From: a virus
Reading direction: 5' to 3' (one strand)
Length of the DNA: 25,895 bases
IMG/VR virus record: IMGVR_UViG_3300042882_000407
Coordinates: 1-25,895 of that record
In this document: positions 7,155 to 14,100 of the stretch, piece after piece
How the letters are laid out: each line of letters begins with the position of its first letter
Position numbering within the stretch: position 1 is the stretch's first letter
Program-made: the position numbers and the translations under genes
Notes under the pieces: model-generated
The model's input: only the letters and a program-made list of their open reading frames with translations
Database searches by the model: none
Told to the model about the DNA's origin: nothing

Positions 7155-7562
7155 TTAGTAACCTGTAGCTCTTCTGATTCTCGGGAGCAGCGAGGCCACG
7201 AAGCCTCCAGTCTCCTTGGCGGCTTTGATAGGCGCTAACACCTCTGGAGCCGCCACGAGCGCCGCAGTGCCAGCAACGTCTCCTAACACGGAAGCTCCGG
7301 GCTCGTCTTTCTCGCCCTTGGCCAGCTTCTGCTTCTCTTGTTCTAGCTCTCTATTGTAGGTAGTCTTCCTACCGAGGGCCTTCTTAATTACGGTGTCGGC
7401 TCCGGCTCTGACGTACTTATAAGTACCCAGAGAAGCCTTGTCAGCGAAGTTTCTACCGAACGTGGATACGCTCTTCATCGAAGGAACGTAGTCTTTCCAA
7501 CCCTCTTCGAGCTCGTAATCTGTCTCTTCTTGGAGCTGTCTAAATTCTTTGAAAGTCAGCAT
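7155..7562 (-). CDS. Small protein of unknown function with a capsid-targeting-like N-terminus
   Basis: I do not recognise a family for these 135 residues. The N-terminus MLTFKEFRQLQEE resembles the MKTFKQF start of the upstream LysM protein and the T4 internal-protein leader. L-E-E followed by G at residues 18-21 and L-Q-E at 10-12 fit the T4 prohead protease pattern (L/I-x-E). The middle is basic and helical (KKALGRKTTYNRELEQEKQKLAKG, residues about 60-83). An Ala-rich, weakly hydrophobic stretch at about 91-115 could lie in or on a membrane. SD AAGGA is 8-12 nt before ATG 7562. A role as an internal head protein is inferred, not shown. Confidence 0.7.
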   Translation of the reverse strand: MLTFKEFRQLQEETDYELEEGWKDYVPSMKSVSTFGRNFADKASLGTYKYVRAGADTVIKKALGRKTTYNRELEQEKQKLAKGEKDEPGASVLGDVAGTAALVAAPEVLAPIKAAKETGGFVASLLPRIRRATGY

Positions 7563-7585
7563 CTACTTTTCCTTCGGCTTCGGTG

Positions 7586-8281
7586 TTACCAGTTTATCTT
7601 TTCACCAGGTTTCAGTCTTCTTGCTCTTTTCAAGAACCCTGGATTTTTCTTTTCTAGGTCATCGGGCGTAGTGCCGAGTGACTTTGCAATCTTCGTCGGG
7701 TTATCGCCAGACTTTATCTCGTATGAACGACCAGAAGACGCCTTTTGATTTTTCGCTGGAGCGGGCTGAGGCTTCTTCGATGCCGGATAACCAGACTGCG
7801 GAGCTACACGAGATCCGACTTTTGGTTCCAATTTTGAAACAGTAGATGGAATTGATTTTTGAAATGGTGCATCCATTTTTTGTCTGAATCTCTTGTGAGA
7901 AACATCAATGTCCATTCTCATCATATTGAGTTTGTCTTGCATCGTTTGTGGTGCTGGTGGTTTGTCAGGGAAATTTCTCTTAGGAATTGCTTTTAGTTTT
8001 TCACCTGTTCTAGAATATCCTTTTGATGCTAATAGTTTTCCAACTGCATCATCTGATCCTACCATAGGCTTGTCTGGTGATACCTTATACGACTTGACTT
8101 TAGGATCGGCAAACGGTGAATTTGCGCCGGTAGTATCTACGGGCTTATTTGGATTCTCTTGAGGCGGGACTATACCTTTCGAAAGAAGTTCCATCTTGGT
8201 GCCATCACCGAATTGCTTTTTTGGTGCTACGTCGGGGAAGATACGGCTTGCTTCTGCGACAAACTGCTTGAACGTCTTCAT
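7586..8281 (-). CDS. LysM-domain protein with a capsid-targeting-like leader
   Basis: A 231-residue protein. Its C-terminal 47 residues (about 185-231: SYEIKSGDNPTKIAKSLGT, then LKPGEKINW) form one LysM domain, which binds N-acetylglucosamine polymers such as peptidoglycan. Residues about 30-180 are rich in Pro, Lys and Ser and look disordered, with an amphipathic stretch at 112-140. The first residues, MKTFKQFVAEA, closely match the T4 internal-protein leader MKTYQEFIAEA as I recall it, including the A-E/A cleavage position. There is no signal peptide. The gene overlaps the small holin-like gene (ATGA). The middle of the gene (about 7800-8150) is clearly AT-richer than its surroundings. No catalytic domain is visible, so a cell-wall-binding rather than cutting role is likely. 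Confidence 0.8.
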   Translation of the reverse strand: MKTFKQFVAEASRIFPDVAPKKQFGDGTKMELLSKGIVPPQENPNKPVDTTGANSPFADPKVKSYKVSPDKPMVGSDDAVGKLLASKGYSRTGEKLKAIPKRNFPDKPPAPQTMQDKLNMMRMDIDVSHKRFRQKMDAPFQKSIPSTVSKLEPKVGSRVAPQSGYPASKKPQPAPAKNQKASSGRSYEIKSGDNPTKIAKSLGTTPDDLEKKNPGFLKRARRLKPGEKINW

Positions 8282-8583
8282 TTATCATCCGTCGGTGTTA
8301 GAGTTGTTTTTGTCTTTTCTTGTATCATTAGATCACCTTCTAATACCCTGGTGATCTTCTCTTGACCTCTGGTCCAAGCCGAGACTCCGATGATGGCCGC
8401 CATGGCTATGTGATAGAACCCGCCGTCCTTGAGAGTGATCGGATCCCAGTTGTTGTCGGTCTTCAGATAGTAGCTTAGTGAGAAGTCGAAGAGAGGAAAT
8501 ATGATGAAGTCGAAGATACACACGACTAAGTACTGCCAAGCGATCGCTGGCCTCCAGTACTGCTTGACCCATGACTCTTCCAT
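8278..8583 (-). CDS. Small holin-like membrane protein
   Basis: The 101 residues have a short charged N-terminus and a hydrophobic segment at about 14-38 (AWQYLVVCIFDFIIFPLF). A polar loop and a second hydrophobic segment at about 56-70 (FYHIAMAAIIGVSAW) follow, then the TRGQEKI motif and a charged tail. The RPAIAWQY start and the GVSAWTRGQEK end resemble small phage proteins annotated as holins. It starts on the stop codon of the endolysin (TAATG), the classical endolysin-holin neighbourhood. Its stop overlaps the LysM gene. It would form inner-membrane lesions at the end of infection. Which of this and the 170-residue protein at 6633-7145 is the true holin cannot be decided here. Confidence 0.7.
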   Translation of the reverse strand: MEESWVKQYWRPAIAWQYLVVCIFDFIIFPLFDFSLSYYLKTDNNWDPITLKDGGFYHIAMAAIIGVSAWTRGQEKITRVLEGDLMIQEKTKTTLTPTDDK

Positions 8584-9374
8584 TATATCATCATCCTATT
8601 GAGAGTGTCGGTGTCGATGGCACCGGTAGTTGGTAATTTGTTCTTCGTCTGAAAGTCCTTGACCGCCTGTTCGGTCTTAGCGCCGAAGTCACCGTCGGCT
8701 ACGATGGCAGCACCCTTCCTGACGAGCATATCTTGCAGGTCCTTGACGTAGGAAGACTTGTCGCCTCTCTTCGCCACGACTATGGGCGGAATTAGTGGAT
8801 CTACCGGCGCAGGAGGCGGTTCCGATGATTCATAAGTTGACAATTTCAGGTCTTTGGGTATAATGGCTTTGGCCTTCACAAGATACTGCTTACGATCGTC
8901 GATGCCGTTGAAGCCGCCATTGATCCTCTTGGTGATAGTCATGACGTCGTCATTATCTGCGAATGCTGACAGTCCTCTAGAATTCCAGTACTCACACGCG
9001 GTCTTGATAGAGACTAGTGGATCCTTGGCCAGTTCTGGGTTGTTCTCTAAGTCGTAACCTAGCTTCTGACCATAAGTCCTGTAGTTGGCCCTGCCTGTCA
9101 ACTGGAAGATGCCGCGACCCTTGTAGCGCCTACCGTCTCCTGGCTGTGTATTGCCTAGGTCCCTACGACCCTCGTAGGCAGCTCCGGTGGCGTACTCTTC
9201 CAAAGTCCTGAAGCTGGCAGACTCGTGAGCCGCCTGAGCCAAGAAGTGACATACCCTGAGATAGGTGTTGATGTTGTACTTCGCCAGCTGATCATTCAAG
9301 TTATCGGCTAGGTGAGCTATGATCTCCTCCTTCGCAGAAGGAGCCAGCTTTCTGAGCATATCTTTGGTTATCAT
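8583..9374 (-). CDS. Endolysin: GH19 chitinase-like catalytic domain plus peptidoglycan-binding domain
   Basis: Cleaves the glycan strands of peptidoglycan to release progeny. The 263 residues have a GH19 (chitinase/lysozyme) domain at about 1-175. HFLAQAAHESASF carries the probable catalytic Glu51, with E59/E60 nearby as the second acid. The family motif RYKGRGIFQLTGRANY is at 84-98 and RINGGFNG at 150-157. A Pro-rich linker (about 183-200) leads to a PG_binding_1-type domain (about 203-263: VKDLQDMLVRKG, VADGDFGAKTEQAVKDFQ). No signal peptide or membrane segment is seen, so export would depend on a holin, as expected beside the gene at 8278-8583. T4 itself uses an unrelated GH24 lysozyme. 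Confidence 0.95.
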   Translation of the reverse strand: MITKDMLRKLAPSAKEEIIAHLADNLNDQLAKYNINTYLRVCHFLAQAAHESASFRTLEEYATGAAYEGRRDLGNTQPGDGRRYKGRGIFQLTGRANYRTYGQKLGYDLENNPELAKDPLVSIKTACEYWNSRGLSAFADNDDVMTITKRINGGFNGIDDRKQYLVKAKAIIPKDLKLSTYESSEPPPAPVDPLIPPIVVAKRGDKSSYVKDLQDMLVRKGAAIVADGDFGAKTEQAVKDFQTKNKLPTTGAIDTDTLNRMMI

Positions 9375-9381
9375 GTCGTCC

Positions 9382-10413
9382 TCATGCGTCTTCGAATCTG
9401 ATGACTACTAGTCCTTGGCCGCCAGTGAGTGCTTGATCGGCTCCTCGTCCTACGCCTACGCCAGCGACGTAGTCGGCATCACTAGTGTTAGGAGGATTTA
9501 CATTTGCAGAAAGAGCACCTATGACTCCTTGCAGGTTCGTCGTATTGGTGGCTCCGCCGACGTAACTAGAGCCGCCTCCTCCTCCGCCACCTCCATGATT
9601 GTTAGCATCACCGCCGCGGCCGCCTCCGCCTCCGCCGTAGTAACCCGCGCCACCGCCTCCGGCACCACCACGATCGCTGCCGTACGCACTCCTGTCGCCA
9701 CCTTCACCTGCTAATCCGCCTAGTACTGCGTTTGCGCCATTGATACCTTTGTTAGTATTATTGGTAGTATTGCCATCACCGCCTTTATAGATGGCGCCAG
9801 CAAATCCGTCTCCTTCACCAGGGCCGCCGAGGCCTCCACTTGTCTGAGTGCCGCCAGTGCCGCCTCTGTAGTCACTCGTTCCTCCTACTAATCCGCCACC
9901 AGCACCGCCGTTGCCGCCTGTAGTATTACGGCCTCCTCCTCCACCTCCGCCTCCGCCGGCAATGAGCAGTGGAGTCGTTCCCCTAAAAATACCGGCGAAA
10001 GAGCCACCGCCTCCACCGAGTGCGTCAGCGCCAGACTCACCGAGTCCACCTGTAGGAACAAAAATATTGAGTACTTCACCTGGTGTTACTGATATAGTTC
10101 CTTTTACATAACCTCCAGAGCCGCCACCGCCGCCGGAATCTCCTTGTCCTCTTCCGGTATCGCCACCTCCGCCACCTGCTCCCCAGCACTTGACGTATAT
10201 CTTGTCGTATATCGAAGACAGATTAGTAGGAACCGTGAAGGCAGTATATCCGGTAGTAGAGAAGACGTAAGTCGGCCCGATCGGTCCCCAACGCTTCCAT
10301 ACGCCACCGACATTGATGTATCCGGAGCTGACGAGCTTCCAGACGCCGCCGACGTTGATCCACTCGTCTTTGACTTCTTTGAACACTCCGCCTATGTTGA
10401 CGTACTTCGCCAT
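9382..10413 (-). CDS. Glycine-rich adhesin-like tail protein
   Basis: The 343 residues begin with three copies of a short unit [YW]-[VI]-N-[IV]-G-G-V-[FW]-K at about residues 4-40. A short beta domain (TTGYTAFTVPTNLSSIYDKIYVKCWGAGG) follows. From about residue 85 to 300 there are long Gly runs (blocks of 4-8 Gly separated by turns such as GRGQGDSGG and YYGGGGGGRGG). The end is GLVVIRFEDA. Phage proteins with such a glycine-rich domain are often tail-tip or receptor-binding proteins; T2/S16 gp38 adhesins use stacked polyglycine helices. The gene lies after the fibre-like genes and next to a DUF4376-like gene, which supports a distal tail role. The receptor is unknown. Confidence 0.85.
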   Translation of the reverse strand: MAKYVNIGGVFKEVKDEWINVGGVWKLVSSGYINVGGVWKRWGPIGPTYVFSTTGYTAFTVPTNLSSIYDKIYVKCWGAGGGGGDTGRGQGDSGGGGGSGGYVKGTISVTPGEVLNIFVPTGGLGESGADALGGGGGSFAGIFRGTTPLLIAGGGGGGGGGRNTTGGNGGAGGGLVGGTSDYRGGTGGTQTSGGLGGPGEGDGFAGAIYKGGDGNTTNNTNKGINGANAVLGGLAGEGGDRSAYGSDRGGAGGGGAGYYGGGGGGRGGDANNHGGGGGGGGSSYVGGATNTTNLQGVIGALSANVNPPNTSDADYVAGVGVGRGADQALTGGQGLVVIRFEDA

Positions 10414-10414
10414 G

Positions 10415-11095
10415 TCAGATCACGTTCTCCGGCCAGTACTTGGGTTCGTTGAAGTCCTGCGGAATCGGATTCATATTCTTGATGTTCCAGCTGTGCTCAT
10501 AGACTCTAGTGACATATCCAACGGCTCGCTGCCAGAGGAGTGACATCTGAGCCGGCGTCAAGTCGTACATGACGTTCTTATCATCTCTAAAAGTCATCTT
10601 AGTAGCGACTCCTTGAGACACGTAGAGATTAGCGAGTGTAGCCAGATTGGTCAGGTTTCTCATGTCTTCTGGAGTACCACGTACGTAGATGACGCCGATT
10701 CCGTCGAGACTGACTGAACAACCGGCAGCGATCTTCTTCTCACGCGTCACGTTGACTTCGAGTCTCATCTGATCCTGCATCGACGCCAACTCGTCTGCGT
10801 CTAGGTCTACGACGAACCACGTCTGAGTTATTGAGTTAGTAGAAGGATCGATCTTCAAGTCCTCGAGAGGAGTCTTGACGAGCTTCTTTTCGTACTTATT
10901 GTAGTCCGGCGCTATGGTATCGATGAAGCCGTAGTACCCGTCTTGAACGAGCCACTCGTCCGTGGGCCTCTTGCCTGAAGAAGTCTTGAATGTAAATGGC
11001 GCGTCGGAGATCCGTTTCACCTTGCCGTTCTCGACTAAGACGAATCTATTCCACTTGCGCGTTCCGACGTCTGGATCTATCTGAATTTTTGCCAT
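10415..11095 (-). CDS. DUF4376-like protein, probable tail fibre assembly or tip-associated protein
   Basis: The 226 residues have an N-terminal part (about 1-100) with WNRFVLVENGKVKRIS and EWLVQDGYYGFIDTI. A DUF4376-like region follows at about 108-210 (MRLEVNVTREKKIAAGCSV, a polar segment, PEDMRNLTNLATLANL and LTPAQMSLLWQRAVGYVTRVYEHSW). DUF4376 regions occur in phage tail-fibre-associated proteins whose molecular role is not settled. It sits between a giant fibre-like gene and the glycine-rich adhesin (1-nt gap to the latter), so a chaperone or tip-attachment job for these is a reasonable inference. ATG 11095 is preceded by AAGGA and TAAGG. Confidence 0.75.
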   Translation of the reverse strand: MAKIQIDPDVGTRKWNRFVLVENGKVKRISDAPFTFKTSSGKRPTDEWLVQDGYYGFIDTIAPDYNKYEKKLVKTPLEDLKIDPSTNSITQTWFVVDLDADELASMQDQMRLEVNVTREKKIAAGCSVSLDGIGVIYVRGTPEDMRNLTNLATLANLYVSQGVATKMTFRDDKNVMYDLTPAQMSLLWQRAVGYVTRVYEHSWNIKNMNPIPQDFNEPKYWPENVI

Positions 11096-11107
11096 GTCCT
11101 TATTTCC

Positions 11108-14100
11108 TTAAGCTATGTACTGGAGCCAGATGTCACCAGTCGAGCCTCCTGTTGGACTGGTTGCTGGCGTAGACACGTATCTATTGCCCGTAGCGTTATT
11201 ACCCCAGACGACGCCAGAGACGCGTATCGCGGTAGAGTTGATCAGAGCATTCGAGGTGGAGTTGCCGACCAAGATCCTGGATGGATTTACGTCTACTGCC
11301 ACAGTGCTATTACTGGTCAACAGAGCGTTGAAGTCGAGCGCCATGTTGGCAGTGGTGTTGCCGATGAATAGCCTGCTGGTAGAAATCGATACGTTAGAGC
11401 CGACATTCACCGTAGTAGTGAATATTGGCGCCGTGACGTTCGCGTAGTAGGATGGTAGCTGACCACTGAAGTATGTAGCGTTATTCGAAGTCAGAGTCGC
11501 CACGTTAGCGGAGAGACCTCCGGATGTCTGATAGAATGAAGATAGCTGACCGTTGAAATACGTAGAGTTATTCGAAGTCAGAGTCGCTACATTGGCCGAG
11601 AGGCCTCCAGCCGTCTGATAGAATGCTGGTAGCTGACCACCGAAGTACGTAGAGTTATTAGCAGTGCCTGTGAAGAACGTGCTATTCACGATGCTGTTGA
11701 TCGTGCTGTTACCTACGAATAAGACGCTCGTATTTAGAGAGACATTGGCGCCTACCGTGACATTCGCGGTAGCATTGATAGTCGTCGCTATGACGTTACC
11801 GGTCAAGTTCGCGTTCACCGAAGTAGCGCTGAGAGAAGTGACGTCAGTCACGGCACCCGCGATCGACGCCGCTCCCTCTACTCTCAACTTATGAGCCGGT
11901 ATGTTATTGCCTACGCCGAAGTTGCCATTCGCCGCTGCTAAGAGAACGTTGGCGCTGGCGTTTACTACCCTGAAGGTCGCTGTTATGGAGTTGTTAGTTC
12001 CATTCAGTGTCGAGTTGCCATTGAAGACTAAGTTACCGGCTAGAGTATAGTTCGCTGAGGTGTTGACGTAGTTAGTAGCACTCACACCGGCGAGTTGAGT
12101 AGAGTTCAGCGCAGTCATCGTGGCCACGTTTGCAGCCAGAGTTGAATTCAGCTGATAAGATCCGGAGGCAGTACCACCTAGGTGAGTGGCGTAGATTCCG
12201 GTCGTATTTGCGAACTCAGTAGCGCCAATCCTATAAGACACGGCGTTGACGAGGGTAGAGTTAGCCAGGAACGCAGACCCTATCGAAAACGCTGAAGTGT
12301 TTATGAGTACGCTGGCTCCGACTGTCACGTTTGCCGTGGCAGACACGGCAGTGGCAGTGACATTACCTGTCAGATTACCCGATATGCTCGTCGTCGAGAT
12401 GAAGTTAGAGTTGATAGTGGTAGTACCGGCAGTGTTTTGGACTACGACCTGTGGAGCTGAAGTCACACTATTATTGCCGAGCACTACATCCGTGGAGCGC
12501 ACCTGCACTCTCGAAATCGTGTTACTCAAGAGGATGAGAGAAGTGTTGACCAGGACGTTAGCGCCCACGGCGACGTTAGAAGAGACGTTGATAGTGCTCG
12601 CTACCACATTACCAACGAACGCTGTCGAGTTGGCAGAGATGTTGATCGTGGCGTTACCTATGCTGACGTTAGCATTGGATAGCCAGCCGTTAGAAGCGAA
12701 CTTATAGACCCAACTGACGCCAGTGGTGTCCACGGTGAGTCCGGCTCCGTCGGCAGCGGCTGAAGTAGGTACGCTCTTGGCGACCGTGATATTCAGATCT
12801 GTGACGTCGAGAGTGGCCGTGTTCAGTGAGGTAGTAGTACCAGTCACTACTAGATTGCCGTTGATGGTGAGGTTAGCGGTCACCACATCGGTAGAGTTGG
12901 CCTTGAAAGCCGTGCCTACTTGGAAGGTAGCCGCGTTGACGGTCGTGGCATTCACTGTAGTAGCGTTAGCAGTCGTGACCGTCAGACTCGAAGAATTGAT
13001 CGAAGTCGAGTTGATCGAGGTAGAGTTGATCGATGTAGAGTTGACTCTTCCAGCCACCACGTTACCTACGAAGGCGCTGCTATTGGCGTAGACATTTCCA
13101 CCAGCAGACCCGACTACTACATTTGTAGTAGAGAAAAAGTTCGTGGTGTTAACTGTAGTAGCATTGACCGAGGTAGAGTTGACCGTAGTAGCGTTGGCCG
13201 TCGTGACATTAGAAGTAGTAGCCGTCATCGACGAGGCATTCACGGAAGTAGCGTTCACCGACGTCGAGTTGATCGAGGTAGAGTTCAAGGAAGTGGTGTT
13301 GACGCTGACGGCGAACACATTACCTACGAACGCGCTACTGTTGACGGTAGAGTTGACTGACGAGTTGCCTATAGTGATAGAAGTAGTGCCGATCGCCACA
13401 TTAAAAGTGCTATTACTGATCCTAAGAGAGTCTATGGTCAACTGGCCATTAGTCGTAGAGTTACCGATCGATATACCGTCTAGATTGACGTTAGCGAAGC
13501 GCCCAGAGCTGTTAGACACTTTGACGGAGTGACTGAACATCACGGAGTTGACGCTGCTGTTACCGACGGCGTATCTACCGTTTATCGGTACGTTCACATC
13601 GACGACATGCGCCGAACCCCACAGAAAAGAACTGTTTCCAAGGGAGAATGATTCGGTGACGCTCGGAGTGAAGTCGCCGCCAGCTACAGAGTCGCTAACT
13701 GAAGTCAGAGTACCATCGACGATCACATCACCATCGACCAAGATGTTTCCATTGACTCTAGCGTTTCCTCTAACTCTGAGTACGTACTGAGCAGCGGCTG
13801 GCTCTATTACTACGTTCGCAGTGGTGTTACCCATGGAGAGGATCGTCGAGTTGATCCAGACATTTGAGCCTATGTTGATCGTGGCGCCGACGGTGTTGAT
13901 TACCACGTTTCCAGCGTTTATGCCAGATGGGCTGAAGTTAGCACTAGATACCGAGTTAGTCAGTTGAATAGTAGGAGTGTTGGCGACCGTGCTATTACCC
14001 ACGGTTATGTTGCCGCCTGATACATTCATCGACGGGATGAGAGTGTTACCGGTTATCTTTAAGCCGGCAGTATCGAGCATCACATTAGCGCCGACGTCTA

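Noticed and set aside
12246-13790. Long open frames on the plus strand within the giant genes
   Set aside because: They are antisense shadows of the Asn/Ser/Thr/Val-rich repeats, with repetitive Val/Thr/Leu products and no independent start signals.
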